Part shown: positions 25,378 through 34,276 of the stretch, piece by piece | Layout of the letters: each line of letters starts with the position of its first letter | Position numbering within the stretch: position 1 is the first letter of the stretch | Source of the DNA: Candidatus Bathyarchaeia archaeon | GTDB taxonomy: Archaea > Thermoproteota > Bathyarchaeia > 40CM-2-53-6 | Length of the DNA stretch: 64,000 nt | Reading direction: 5' to 3' | Assembly (NCBI GenBank): GCA_035935655.1 | Contig: DASYWW010000013.1 | Coordinates: 62,001-126,000 of the forward strand | The notes under the pieces: generated by a model | The model's database searches: none | What the model saw: the letters and a program-made list of their open reading frames with translations, nothing else | What the model was told of the DNA's origin: nothing | Position numbers and translations under genes: made by a program

Positions 25378-27042
25378 ATGATGGTACTGTTAGAAATCGA
25401 ACTACCGGCGGAACTACAGCCGCCACAGAAGCAAATAGGACAATTCATTCGCCGAACCCAGAGCATCTGCCCAGAATGCAACCGCATTCTCCCAAGCACC
25501 GTCTTCGAGCGGGAAGGCAAGGTCTTCATGACCAAGACCTGCCCAGAACACGGTGAGACAGAAGAGCTCTACTTCGGCTCATACGACATGTATCAGAAAT
25601 TCGCGACCTACTGGTCTGACGGCAAGGGAACTCACGCACCGAACGTCCCGATCGAGAGTTGCGCATGCCCTGCAAACTGTGGCTTGTGCTCCAACCACCT
25701 CAGCCACACAGGCCTCGCGAACATCATCGTCACCAACCGCTGCGATTTGACATGCTGGTACTGCTTCTTCTACGTCAAGAAAGGACTCGAAGGAGCCTAC
25801 GTCTACGAGCCCAGTATCGACCAGGTCAGGGAAATGGTCCGAGCCCTCAAAGCCGAGAGGCCAGTACCAGGAAACTCGCTCCAGATCACCGGTGGAGAGC
25901 CGACCCTACGACCGGAGCTTCCGGAGATCGTCAAGATCATCAAAGAGGAAGGAGTAGACCACATCCAGCTCAACACCAACGGCATCAACCTCGCACTCAA
26001 CCCCAACCTAGCCCACATACTACGCGATAACGGTCTCAGTAACCTCTACATGAGCTTCGACGGAGTCAGCCCCAAGACCAACCCCAAGAACCACTGGGAA
26101 GCACCATACACAATAGAGAGCTGCCGAAAGGCCAACCTCGGCGTCGTACTCGTCCCGACAGTCATCAAGTCGATTAACGATCACGAGCTAGGCGGAATAC
26201 TCCGATTCGCCCAAAGAAACATCGACATCGTCCGAGCGATCAGCTACCAGCCAGTCTCCCTCACAGGACGAATGAAGAAGCAAGAGAGAGAGAAATACCG
26301 AATCACAATACCAGACTGCATCGAGAGAATCGAGGAGCAGACCAACGGAGAAATTCCAAGAGACGCATGGTTCCCAGTCCCAAGTTGCTCACCAGTAACA
26401 CACTTCGTAGAAGCCTTCACCAAGAGACCTCAATACGAGCTATCGATACACTTCGCGTGCGGCGCCGGAACATACGTGTTCGAGGACAAAGACACCAAGA
26501 AGATGGTCCCCATCACATCGTTCGTGGACCTCAAAGGACTGTTCGAGTACCTAGACGAGAAGACTGACGAGCTCAACTCAGGCACCAACAAGTATCTAGT
26601 AGCCGCGAAATTCATCACCAAACTCAACAGCTTCATCGAGAAAGACAAGCAACCAGCAGGACTTAACCTGAGCAAGTTGCTCGTTGGAGCCTTGCTCAAA
26701 CACGACTACAGCTCAGTGGGACAGTTCCATGTCCGGAGCATGTTCCTGGGCATGATGCACTTCCAAGACAAGTACAACCAAGACGAGGAACGACTACAAC
26801 GCTGCGACATACACTACCTTACACCGGACATGAGGATCATTCCGTTCTGCAGCTTCAACGTCATCCCCGAATGGTACCGTGACAGGATTCAGAAGAAGTA
26901 CGGTGTCAGCGTAGAGGAGTGGGAGAAGAAGACTGGCGAGAAGCTCGAATCACGCCTCTACCGTGGACAGCTACGACGCGGAAAGCACGCCGACGGCTGC
27001 GGCTGCAGCGCAGTACACATCGAACCGATAACCGGCACCTAG
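25378..27042 (+). CDS. tes: tetraether lipid synthase-like radical SAM enzyme
   Basis: A 554-residue radical SAM protein of the Tes (MJ0619) type, which joins two diether phytanyl chains into GDGT membrane lipids. The SAM cluster motif is CDLTCWYC, followed by ITGGEPTLRPEL. The N-terminal CPECN...TCPEHG zinc-like module and CACPANCGLC segment precede it. A cysteine cluster at the C-terminus (GCGCS) and CDIHYLTPD are as in family members. The ATG at 25378 begins MMVLLEIELP; a longer start at 25315 overlaps the promoter region. Synonymous codons are markedly C-ending compared with neighbours, perhaps reflecting high expression. Confidence 0.88.
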   Translation: MMVLLEIELPAELQPPQKQIGQFIRRTQSICPECNRILPSTVFEREGKVFMTKTCPEHGETEELYFGSYDMYQKFATYWSDGKGTHAPNVPIESCACPANCGLCSNHLSHTGLANIIVTNRCDLTCWYCFFYVKKGLEGAYVYEPSIDQVREMVRALKAERPVPGNSLQITGGEPTLRPELPEIVKIIKEEGVDHIQLNTNGINLALNPNLAHILRDNGLSNLYMSFDGVSPKTNPKNHWEAPYTIESCRKANLGVVLVPTVIKSINDHELGGILRFAQRNIDIVRAISYQPVSLTGRMKKQEREKYRITIPDCIERIEEQTNGEIPRDAWFPVPSCSPVTHFVEAFTKRPQYELSIHFACGAGTYVFEDKDTKKMVPITSFVDLKGLFEYLDEKTDELNSGTNKYLVAAKFITKLNSFIEKDKQPAGLNLSKLLVGALLKHDYSSVGQFHVRSMFLGMMHFQDKYNQDEERLQRCDIHYLTPDMRIIPFCSFNVIPEWYRDRIQKKYGVSVEEWEKKTGEKLESRLYRGQLRRGKHADGCGCSAVHIEPITGT

Positions 27043-27080
27043 ACCGGAAAATATCTTCCCAGCATTTTTCGTCTGGAATC

Positions 27081-27113
27081 AGAGAGCGACGATAGTCTCT
27101 ATTCGCGCTCTCT
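27081..27113. terminator. hairpin between convergent genes
   Basis: AGAGAGCG (27081-27088) pairs perfectly with CGCTCTCT (27106-27113) across a 17-base loop, between the stops of tes and the S9 peptidase. It could help end transcription from both sides. Confidence 0.4.
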
Positions 27114-27152
27114 CCCCTTCTGTTTCCGCGAAGGACTGAGACACGTGAAATC

Positions 27153-29000
27153 TTATCCGTTAGGCGCCTGTTTCTCCAGGGCTAGTAGTGTCCGTTCGAG
27201 AAAGTCGCCGATCGCTGTGTAGGCCTTGACCCGGTTGGGGATCTTCGCGATTCCATGCCCCTCGTCCTCGAATCTCAAGAATTCCACATGCCTTCCAATC
27301 TTCTTCAATCTCTCGACAATCTGTTCAGCTTCTCCGATCGGGACCCTAGGATCGTTTGCTCCATGGATCACCATTAGAGGTGCTCGGATCTTCTCCACAT
27401 GGTGAATAGGCGAGATTCGTTTGAACAGCTCCCTGTCCTTTTCGAGGCTGCCGTATTCTGCTTCTCTTAGATGCCGTCTCCATCGCGCCGTATTTTCAAG
27501 AAACGTCTCAAAATTCGCAATTCCAACAAGGTCTACCCCTCCGGCCCAGATGTCTGGGTACTCAGTCAATGCCGATAGAACCATGAACCCGCCATAGCTA
27601 CCCCCCACTATTCCTACTCTGTCTTTCTTGGCGAGACCTTTCCCAACCGCCCACTTTGCTAGGTATTCTAAGTCCCGAACCGAGTCGAGACGCTTCCCAA
27701 CATCATCGAGATGGACGCTCTTCTTTCCGTAGCCTGTGCTGCCTCGCACGTTCGGGGCTAGGACTAGGAAGCCACGGTTGACGAGGTATTGGATGATGAT
27801 GTTGAACCTGGCGGTTTCTTGGCTCTCTGGACCTCCGTGGACAAAGACAACCGTTGGTAGGGGACCTCGACTATTCACTGGTCTGTAGGCCCATACGGGA
27901 ATGAGCAGGTCGTCGAAGCTGGGAAATCTCAATCCTTCAGGCTCGACGAGGCTTGATTGGGGAATCGCCCCCCTTGGGACAAACGTTGCTTGTCGAAGCG
28001 AACGGTCTTCGAGGTCGTAGAGCCAAAGGTTCAGGTTGTGCTTTGGTCCCTGGAAGCTGAATACGAGATATTTGGAGTCAGGGCTCCAATCCATTAGATT
28101 GTGGCCCGCGACAACAGGTGACTCGTACGCGCCTAGAGGTAACCCATCTATAGTAGAATCATGGTTCTTTTCGAAGTTGTAAATGTGTAGTCTACTTGCC
28201 CCATTGACGTTTCGGAAGTAGGCTAGGAATTTGTTGTCAGGGGAGATTCTACCCCCTATTGCGTCCCAGTTCTCTTCGATGAGGAATTCGATGTGCCCCG
28301 TTCCAATATCGATTGTGGCGGGTTGAATGAATTCACGATCTTTGTTAGTCAGAACATACAACGTGCTCATGTCTTTGGTGTGGCCTGCGTAGTCATAGCT
28401 CGCTTCACCCGAGTGCTGGGTTACGTGGGCTGTTTCGTCAGTTTCAGGCCAGAGCAGGTAGAGATCATTATCTAGGTTAGTGTTTGCTCGTGTGAAGAGT
28501 ATTCGATCCTTGTCCACCCAGTCCAAGGGATAGTTAGTTGTGTCGTTTTGGTAGACCAGATTCTTTTCTCCAGTTGCAATAGCGACCGTGTAGATGTCAA
28601 AGAATTTCTCATCTCTCTCGTTTGACGAATAGCATATTGATTCGCCATCGGGAGAGAAAGAGCCAAAGACTCGGATCCATTCATCTCCAATGGTCAATTT
28701 CCTGGTCGCGAGATTCTCCATATCTAGATTCCAGACCTGGTGTCTCTCACCGCCTCCCGGGTCCATCGAGAAGGCGAGGGTCTTGCCGGTCGGTGAGAAA
28801 GTAGCTGCGGAGACCCGCTCGTTGAAGAGTGTCAGTTGATCTATCTGGCCTGTCGAGAGATCGAGAGTCCAGGCCTGGGGAACGCCGGTAACATCGCTGA
28901 TGAATGATGCTTTCTTGCCATCAGGCGCGAGGCTTGGTCCATAGGCGATTCGAACACTGGAGTATCGGTCGAACCCGTATCGTGGACGGTCTGATGACAT
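27153..29000 (-). CDS. S9-family prolyl oligopeptidase/acylaminoacyl peptidase
   Basis: A 615-residue serine peptidase. The N-terminal 340 residues form a WD-like beta-propeller (repeats such as APDGKKASFISD, SFSPDGESICYSS and SPDSKYLVFSF). The alpha/beta-hydrolase domain has Ser in GGSYGGFM (about residue 469), Asp in GANDPRVP (about 550) and His in DEGHG (about 582). It cleaves short peptides in the cytosol; no signal peptide is present. Catalytic residues are complete. Confidence 0.95.
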   Translation of the reverse strand: MSSDRPRYGFDRYSSVRIAYGPSLAPDGKKASFISDVTGVPQAWTLDLSTGQIDQLTLFNERVSAATFSPTGKTLAFSMDPGGGERHQVWNLDMENLATRKLTIGDEWIRVFGSFSPDGESICYSSNERDEKFFDIYTVAIATGEKNLVYQNDTTNYPLDWVDKDRILFTRANTNLDNDLYLLWPETDETAHVTQHSGEASYDYAGHTKDMSTLYVLTNKDREFIQPATIDIGTGHIEFLIEENWDAIGGRISPDNKFLAYFRNVNGASRLHIYNFEKNHDSTIDGLPLGAYESPVVAGHNLMDWSPDSKYLVFSFQGPKHNLNLWLYDLEDRSLRQATFVPRGAIPQSSLVEPEGLRFPSFDDLLIPVWAYRPVNSRGPLPTVVFVHGGPESQETARFNIIIQYLVNRGFLVLAPNVRGSTGYGKKSVHLDDVGKRLDSVRDLEYLAKWAVGKGLAKKDRVGIVGGSYGGFMVLSALTEYPDIWAGGVDLVGIANFETFLENTARWRRHLREAEYGSLEKDRELFKRISPIHHVEKIRAPLMVIHGANDPRVPIGEAEQIVERLKKIGRHVEFLRFEDEGHGIAKIPNRVKAYTAIGDFLERTLLALEKQAPNG

Positions 29001-29114
29001 AGTTAAGACCGGATTCTATCTGGCGTTCTTATAATGACTTGAGTTCTATCAACTAATGCCAAGGTTTTTCAGCGTGGAAAGAAGAAACCGAGCCAACAAG
29101 CCCAGTGAGAGAAT

Positions 29115-29672
29115 TTGCAGAAGTCTATCGTAAAACAGGATGGAGGCAGCTGGGCGCGTATCGACAATGTCACAGTCAAGTGCTCTCCATCGAAGGCGAA
29201 GGTTGACGATAATCTTGCATTCACTGTAGGTTTCAGGCTTGACGGTGTTGTCCGCCGAAACTTTCATCAGAAGTTCTGGGAAGCCGCTTACGATCAGCAT
29301 GACGGTGGGCTTCGCATGGCTTTCAAGGCTGAACTGCACAAGTCGGGAGTTCGATTGCTCGCTAAACCCTTGAAAGAGGAGAAATTCGTCCGAAGAGCAG
29401 TTTTCTTCTGGACGCGCAACCCTGAGCTTCCGCATCGTGTATGGATGACCGTGGCTACCGAATTCGAGACGATCCTCTATCCTAAAACTGAAGAGGAAGC
29501 CAGAGAGATGATGTTCAATGTCACACGGAGCTTCGAACTGCCCGCAAGCTCACTCGGAAAGGGCAATCACAATCTAGCCGCCAACGTCAGTGCCAAATGG
29601 GGCAAACACGTCTTCACCGAGCGAGGAGAGGCGTCAGGTAAGTCACCTTCTCTGAAGATTCAGGTTGAATGA
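29115..29672 (+). CDS. unknown beta-rich protein
   Basis: A 185-residue soluble protein with many predicted strands (ARIDNVTVKCSPSKAKVDDNLAFTVGF at the N-terminus, a final SLKIQVE). It looks like an immunoglobulin-like or SimL-type carrier fold, but I do not recognise a family. It starts at TTG 29115, is divergent from the S9 peptidase and is followed by a small gene at 29756. Confidence 0.55.
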   Translation: MQKSIVKQDGGSWARIDNVTVKCSPSKAKVDDNLAFTVGFRLDGVVRRNFHQKFWEAAYDQHDGGLRMAFKAELHKSGVRLLAKPLKEEKFVRRAVFFWTRNPELPHRVWMTVATEFETILYPKTEEEAREMMFNVTRSFELPASSLGKGNHNLAANVSAKWGKHVFTERGEASGKSPSLKIQVE

Positions 29673-29755
29673 GCTTCTCGAATTCCATGCGAAGTGACAG
29701 CGTTATCTTTATGTGGCTAAGGTCAGCCGGGACGCTGAATTAGGCGAATCTCAAC

Positions 29756-29902
29756 TTGGCAAAATACGATGGGATCAGAGGACAGGAAATCTTGGAGATT
29801 GAAGAAGGGGAGAACGAAGTGACCATCATTCTCAGAGACAACCGTTACCTGTTCGTCAAAATCGTGGATGGAAAGCTCGCTACGACCTCGGTACCGGAAT
29901 AG
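29756..29902 (+). CDS. small 48-residue protein
   Basis: A short frame starting with TTG: MAKYDGIRGQEILEIEEGE at its beginning, then alternating strand residues (VTIILRDN, LFVKIVDG) and ending TTSVPE. The alternating beta pattern and acidic start make it look like a genuine small beta protein. No family is known. Confidence 0.4.
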   Translation: MAKYDGIRGQEILEIEEGENEVTIILRDNRYLFVKIVDGKLATTSVPE

Positions 29903-29940
29903 GCTACACTAAATCAGCTGTTGGCTATGGACAAATTACC

Positions 29941-30969
29941 CTAGACTTTGAGGACTATCTTTCCAAAGTGCTCGCTCTTTTCCATCTTCTCCTGAGCCTT
30001 CGCTGCCTCTGCAAGCGGGAAGATTGAATCGATAACAGGCTTGAGCCTTCCATCCTCGAACAATTCTAGGATTTTAAGGAGCTCTCCTCGACCCCCCATG
30101 TAAGAACCCATGAGAGAGAACTGTTTCACGAAGATGTACCGAATGTCGATCTCCGCCTTTCCGCCGCTAGTAACCCCACAGTTGACCAGTCGTCCAGCCG
30201 GCGCCATTGACCTCATACTTTTCTCCCACGTCGCTTGTCCGATGTGATCGAAGACGACATTCGCCTTCCGCCCATCGGTTACTCGCTTGATCTCACCGGG
30301 AATGTCTTGGGTGTTGTGGTTGAGAACAAAATTTGCTCCTAGTTTCTGCGCTTTCTCTTTTTTCGTATCATTCCCAACAGTAGCAATGACTTTCGCGCCG
30401 AGTAGCTTTGCAACCTGAACAGCAGCGCTCCCAACGCCGCTTCCCGCAGCCCAAACGAGAACCGTTTCTCCGGGAACAAGATGTGCCCGGGTCACAAGCA
30501 TATGCCAGGCAGTCAAGAATACTAACGGGACGGAAGCAGCTTGTTCGAAGCTGAGTTTTTCTGGGATTGGTAGAACATTTGCCCCAGGAACTGCAACATA
30601 CTCGGCATAGCCACCCTGGGTCTCGTATCCAATTATCTTGTAGGACTCGCAAAGGCTGTCCCAGCTGTTGCTGCAATAATCACAGATCCCACAGCTTAGT
30701 CCTGGCGCCATCAAAGCTTTCTCGCCTTTGGAATGTCCCGTGACCAGTTCTCCAACCTCAACAACCTCTCCTGAAATGTCAGAGCCTGAAATGTGAGGCA
30801 GGGGTATTCTCTCATTCCTCGTTCCCAGTCTCGCCCAGATGTCCAAATGATTGAGTGCACACGCTTTCACTCTAACCAGAACTTCTAAAGGGCCGATTTT
30901 CGGACTAGGGACCTCTTCAAGCCGAAGCTTCTCGGGTCCACCGAATTCGTGGAATCTAACAGCCTTCAA
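29941..30969 (-). CDS. zinc-type MDR alcohol dehydrogenase/quinone reductase family protein
   Basis: A 342-residue medium-chain dehydrogenase. The GSDISGEVVEVG loop, a structural-zinc-like cysteine cluster (CGICDYCSNSWDSLC) and the NAD(P)-binding AAGSGVGSAAVQVAKLLG with following HNTQD are visible. It reduces or oxidises alcohols, aldehydes or enones; the substrate is not readable. The TTG/ATG region at 30969 fits the family's usual N-terminus MKAVRFHEFG. Confidence 0.92.
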   Translation of the reverse strand: MKAVRFHEFGGPEKLRLEEVPSPKIGPLEVLVRVKACALNHLDIWARLGTRNERIPLPHISGSDISGEVVEVGELVTGHSKGEKALMAPGLSCGICDYCSNSWDSLCESYKIIGYETQGGYAEYVAVPGANVLPIPEKLSFEQAASVPLVFLTAWHMLVTRAHLVPGETVLVWAAGSGVGSAAVQVAKLLGAKVIATVGNDTKKEKAQKLGANFVLNHNTQDIPGEIKRVTDGRKANVVFDHIGQATWEKSMRSMAPAGRLVNCGVTSGGKAEIDIRYIFVKQFSLMGSYMGGRGELLKILELFEDGRLKPVIDSIFPLAEAAKAQEKMEKSEHFGKIVLKV

Positions 30970-31086
30970 ATCGGTTTCACGATATGATCAGAAAATCAAC
31001 GGTTTTAAGTTCGCGTAATGGTTTTGCGGTTGGTCTACCCTTAACTACCCCGGTCAATCCTTAACCAAAATCTAGGTTGGCCATCC

Positions 31087-31539
31087 ATGTCTACGGGCTC
31101 GCCAGAAGTTAGCGCGGAAAGAATAGCGAGCGAGCTCAAAGGCAATACGCTAAGGGTGTACTGGTTCGTGATGAACGCCTCGAATCAGACGGTCGGAGTT
31201 CGGGAGGCTCAAAGAGCCTTGAACTTCTCAAGCCCCACTCTAGCTTTGTATCATCTCGATAAGCTTCGGGATCTTGGTCTTGTCTCACGGGACCCAGGAG
31301 GGTACAAACTGATCAAAGAGGTGAAAGTGGACGTCCTCAAGCAGTTCATGAAGCTCCCAGGGCAGTTCTTTGTCCCCAGGTTCTCCCTTTACGCCGTTCT
31401 CTTTACGGTACTAACCGCCTACTATGCTCTAAACCTCGTGACCATCGATTTTTTCGCGTTCTTTGGCCTCCTGTTCGGGGCGCTCGGTTCAGCCATCTTC
31501 TGGTTCGAAGCCATCAAAACGTGGAGGCAACGACCGTAG
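31087..31539 (+). CDS. winged-helix regulator with two transmembrane helices
   Basis: A 150-residue protein. An ArsR-like winged helix (residues about 10-85: VGVREAQRALNFSSPTLALYHLDKLRDLGLV) is fused to two hydrophobic helices (LYAVLFTVLTAYYALNLV and FFAFFGLLFGALGSAIFW). Membrane-bound one-component regulators of this kind are frequent in archaea. It stands upstream of a DUF4382 membrane protein on the same strand, with 80 bases between. Two CCTTAAC repeats lie in its promoter region (about 31038 and 31061). Confidence 0.8.
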   Translation: MSTGSPEVSAERIASELKGNTLRVYWFVMNASNQTVGVREAQRALNFSSPTLALYHLDKLRDLGLVSRDPGGYKLIKEVKVDVLKQFMKLPGQFFVPRFSLYAVLFTVLTAYYALNLVTIDFFAFFGLLFGALGSAIFWFEAIKTWRQRP

Positions 31540-31619
31540 ACTTCGTCAAAATCTAGAACAGGTGTTCAAAATCGTTGAGTTAATTGTCAGATTCACACTA
31601 ACGTGGGAGGAATAGACTG

Positions 31620-32285
31620 ATGGATCTGGCAACCCGAAAGATGGTCTACTACGGCCTCTTGGGCCTGCTTATAGCCGGTTCAACCATAACCTTGTTCCAC
31701 GAGGCTCCGAAGGTATTGCCTGTCCCCATCCCGATTCTAGTCAAGGACGGGACCCTCTCAGTATACTTCAAGAATGTTCCATCAGATATCTCAGGCAATC
31801 AAGGTATGTCCAACACCGGACCTTTGCCAGGTAACCTTCCCATCAGTGTTCATCTTCCCAAAGTATTCACGATTGTCAATCTTAATGTTACAATCGACTC
31901 CATTGTCTTTCATAAAAGTGGAGGCAACGATAGTGGATGGACGGACGTTCCGAGTGTTCCGGTCACGATCAACCTTCTACAGCCTACGAGCGTTTCAGTA
32001 CTGATCGGCTCGGTGAAGATCCCATCAGAGAATGTTACAATGGTGGAGCTGCACGTGTCCAAAGCCATGGCGGCTGTAAGCGTCGCAGGCGCACTAACTC
32101 TGACTGTCGAGCAAGTTGTTGTGTCAAGCGAAAATCTGAAGATTCAGATAGATTCAGGAGTGAGCGTCGAGCCTCAGATGACGACAAGCATAGTGGCAGA
32201 TCGACCTCACATCGTCATTCAGGGCAACGGCACTATCCGCCTAACCCCCGAGCTCAGTGTGGACAGCGTCGACGGACCGAAGTAG
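31620..32285 (+). CDS. DUF4382-domain membrane-anchored protein
   Basis: A 221-residue exported protein. An N-terminal anchor (MVYYGLLGLLIAGSTITLF) is followed by a domain starting GTLSVYFKNVPSD and continuing LNVTIDSIVFHKSG, WTDVPSVPVTINLL and a strand-rich C-terminus. These are the usual marks of DUF4382, a surface-exposed domain of unknown role. The downstream tRNA and tiaS run on the opposite strand. Confidence 0.8.
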   Translation: MDLATRKMVYYGLLGLLIAGSTITLFHEAPKVLPVPIPILVKDGTLSVYFKNVPSDISGNQGMSNTGPLPGNLPISVHLPKVFTIVNLNVTIDSIVFHKSGGNDSGWTDVPSVPVTINLLQPTSVSVLIGSVKIPSENVTMVELHVSKAMAAVSVAGALTLTVEQVVVSSENLKIQIDSGVSVEPQMTTSIVADRPHIVIQGNGTIRLTPELSVDSVDGPK

Positions 32286-32298
32286 TTCAGCGGAGTTT

Positions 32299-32449
32299 TG
32301 GTAGCGGGGGGTGGATTTTCGGGTCCCACACGGGCCCTTCGAACCACCGCTTGAGGATCGAACTTGTATCGATCAATCTCAGGGTTATGAGCCCTGCGGG
32401 TTAAACCTGGGAAGGCTTCTCCTCAACGGAGAATCTACCCCACCCCGCT
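32299..32449 (-). tRNA. initiator tRNA-Met(CAT) with three non-canonical introns
   Basis: Acceptor AGCGGGG (32443-32449) pairs with CCCCGCT (32303-32309), then discriminator A and an encoded CCA (32299-32301). The anticodon arm is CAGGG-CTCATAA-CCCTG: three G-C pairs next to the loop and A1-U72 mark an initiator. The rest only folds if three inserts are removed: about 24 nt in the D-loop (hairpin TTCTCC-GTTGA-GGAGAA), about 26 nt in the variable loop (GATCGA-TACAAGT-TCGATC) and about 22 nt in the T-loop (a GGG/CCC hairpin). The spliced product is 76 nt plus CCA and matches archaeal initiator tRNA almost throughout. There is no intron at 37/38. Confidence 0.9.
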
Positions 32450-32529
32450 ACAAGAGCGAAGCCGGCTCTGGCGAGTTTTAAAAGGTTTGACCGGAGGAAA
32501 CTCTAGTCAATATCACTTGCTCCGACAAC

Positions 32530-33891
32530 TCAGACTACTGTCGGAATCAAGACAAGCGATTCTAGAGTCCGGTCGATGAATGTGCTATTTGTTTCTGGTG
32601 ACATAGACCGATTGATTTCATATCGGGAGGCAGGCTTTGTCAGGTGTCTATGCGCCCTAGGAGGTGGGAGATACTCTCCCAAACGAACATCTCGATCATC
32701 AAGTCTTTTGATTCTCTGCGTTTTTGGGAAACGCGCTTTGCATCTCTTGCATCTGAATGCTTGATCTTTTCCCATAGATTCACAGCGAGCTCCGCATCTT
32801 GAACAAAGAGGATTCTCCCATCGGACGGCGTCAACTAGTCTCGTCACTTTGAGTTTTTCAACGTTCATGGTGATTTCTCCGAGTGGCCGACGACGGATTC
32901 CGCCTGAAACAGTAACAAAGTCTCCAGGGATCAGTTGAAGGGCCCCATCGCGAACATCTCCGGCCGGGCTGTAGGCGGCGCAATCAATCTTGCCTGTTTC
33001 GTCACATAGTCCGAAGATCACGTGGCCGCCGCGAATCCTTTCTGGGGCATTGCTGACCTCACCGGTAATAGTGGTGGATTGATAGGGTCGAAGTGTCTCA
33101 ATTGTTCTGTGATTGTTCAGATGCGCGTCGGTTCCCTGGTTTGTCTTGAAGATCATCGCACTGGCGATTGGTTCTTCAACCTCGATTTGTTTGAACGCTT
33201 GAACGAGAGTAACTGGGTCTTCGCCTCGGATTCCAAACAGGACTGGGTCGGGGCCGTGGGGGCAAATGAGTATTCTACCTGTTTCAGGGTCAATGTTATT
33301 GAAAGTTGATCCTTGATACTTTTCATTCATTTGTCGAACCGAATTCTGGTTCACTCTTCGCTCCGTCCCAACGTATTCAGGGGTTCTGTAGGCGATAATC
33401 TCGAAAGTATGGTCCTGGCTGAGGTCGGCTCCAACACCCGCAAACGCTCCAATCAGTCCTCGGGACCCTTTGAGCAAGAATACTTCTGCGTCTACGACGC
33501 CTGCAATGTGTCTCGCTTCCCGAACTGAGAGAACATCGTGTAACGCTCTGGTGGAAAAATCTCTCAGCACTGAAGGCACAGGGCGCTTGAGGAAGACCAC
33601 GGCTGGGTCTGTTGATCGACGAGCAAGGTCTGAGGTTTTTTGGACAGCCGCAATAGCGATTTTTTTCGCGTCTGCTACCTCATCTTCTTTGAGATTGAAG
33701 TGAAGTGAAAGAGCTCCGTTTCCTCGGGTCTTCCAGGGAATGTTAGGGTTCAGTCGTACTAGCCAGGGATAGTCGAGGGGCTTGAATCCTTTGGAGACTA
33801 ATTCGCGAAAAATGAGTGCAACGGTGTATGTGGTGCATCCTCCGAGTCTAGAGTCAGTGTCGTCAATTCCGATGTGAAACTCAGTTCGCAC
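32530..33891 (-). CDS. tiaS: tRNA(Ile2) 2-agmatinylcytidine synthetase TiaS
   Basis: A 453-residue enzyme that attaches agmatine to C34 of tRNA-Ile(CAU), letting it read AUA. The N-terminal HIGIDDTDSRLGGCTTYTV motif is the family signature. The middle catalytic domain has GLIGAFAGVGADL and the EYVGTERRVN segment. An OB-fold (TTITGEVSNAP onward) and a zinc ribbon (CSRCGARC and CKRCKARF) follow. The start MRTEFHIGIDDTDS at 33891 is standard. The initiator tRNA gene lies 80 bases downstream on the same strand. Confidence 0.96.
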   Translation of the reverse strand: MRTEFHIGIDDTDSRLGGCTTYTVALIFRELVSKGFKPLDYPWLVRLNPNIPWKTRGNGALSLHFNLKEDEVADAKKIAIAAVQKTSDLARRSTDPAVVFLKRPVPSVLRDFSTRALHDVLSVREARHIAGVVDAEVFLLKGSRGLIGAFAGVGADLSQDHTFEIIAYRTPEYVGTERRVNQNSVRQMNEKYQGSTFNNIDPETGRILICPHGPDPVLFGIRGEDPVTLVQAFKQIEVEEPIASAMIFKTNQGTDAHLNNHRTIETLRPYQSTTITGEVSNAPERIRGGHVIFGLCDETGKIDCAAYSPAGDVRDGALQLIPGDFVTVSGGIRRRPLGEITMNVEKLKVTRLVDAVRWENPLCSRCGARCESMGKDQAFRCKRCKARFPKTQRIKRLDDRDVRLGEYLPPPRAHRHLTKPASRYEINRSMSPETNSTFIDRTLESLVLIPTVV

Positions 33892-33940
33892 TAGGGGTAT
33901 TTCCTCAAGAAGGCACGAAGGAATAGAGGTTTTGAGAGGA

Positions 33941-34174
33941 CTAGTTCTCGATAACGATCATTGTCAGCGTGGACTTTACCTTGTTGAGATGGCGAACCTT
34001 CCAGGTGATTATCTCTTTCAGCTTGTCCATACTATCCGCGGCGACCTTTGCAACAATGTCGTACACTCCGTAGACCATGTAAGCCTCTTTGACTTGAGGA
34101 ACAGACTTGAGTTCCTTGACGACTTGGTCTTCGGAACCAATCTCAGCGTTTATCAGAACGAAAGCCATCGGCAT
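33941..34174 (-). CDS. stand-alone Lrp/AsnC ligand-binding (RAM) domain
   Basis: A 77-residue protein made only of the effector domain of Lrp/AsnC regulators: MAFVLINAEIG, VKEAYMVYGVYDIVAKVAADS and a closing STLTMIVIEN. The DNA-binding helix-turn-helix is absent. Such SAM/RAM proteins bind amino acids and can form mixed oligomers with full Lrp proteins. It is about 50 bases upstream of tiaS on the same strand and may share its transcript. Confidence 0.88.
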   Translation of the reverse strand: MPMAFVLINAEIGSEDQVVKELKSVPQVKEAYMVYGVYDIVAKVAADSMDKLKEIITWKVRHLNKVKSTLTMIVIEN

Positions 34175-34276
34175 TTTTGAAACAGCCGAGCCTCTGGTCC
34201 GAGTTGTTCAGTTTTAAGCTTTCGGCCGAACAGCCTACGAATCTATCGACGTCCATGTTGATTCATTGTTAGGTCT

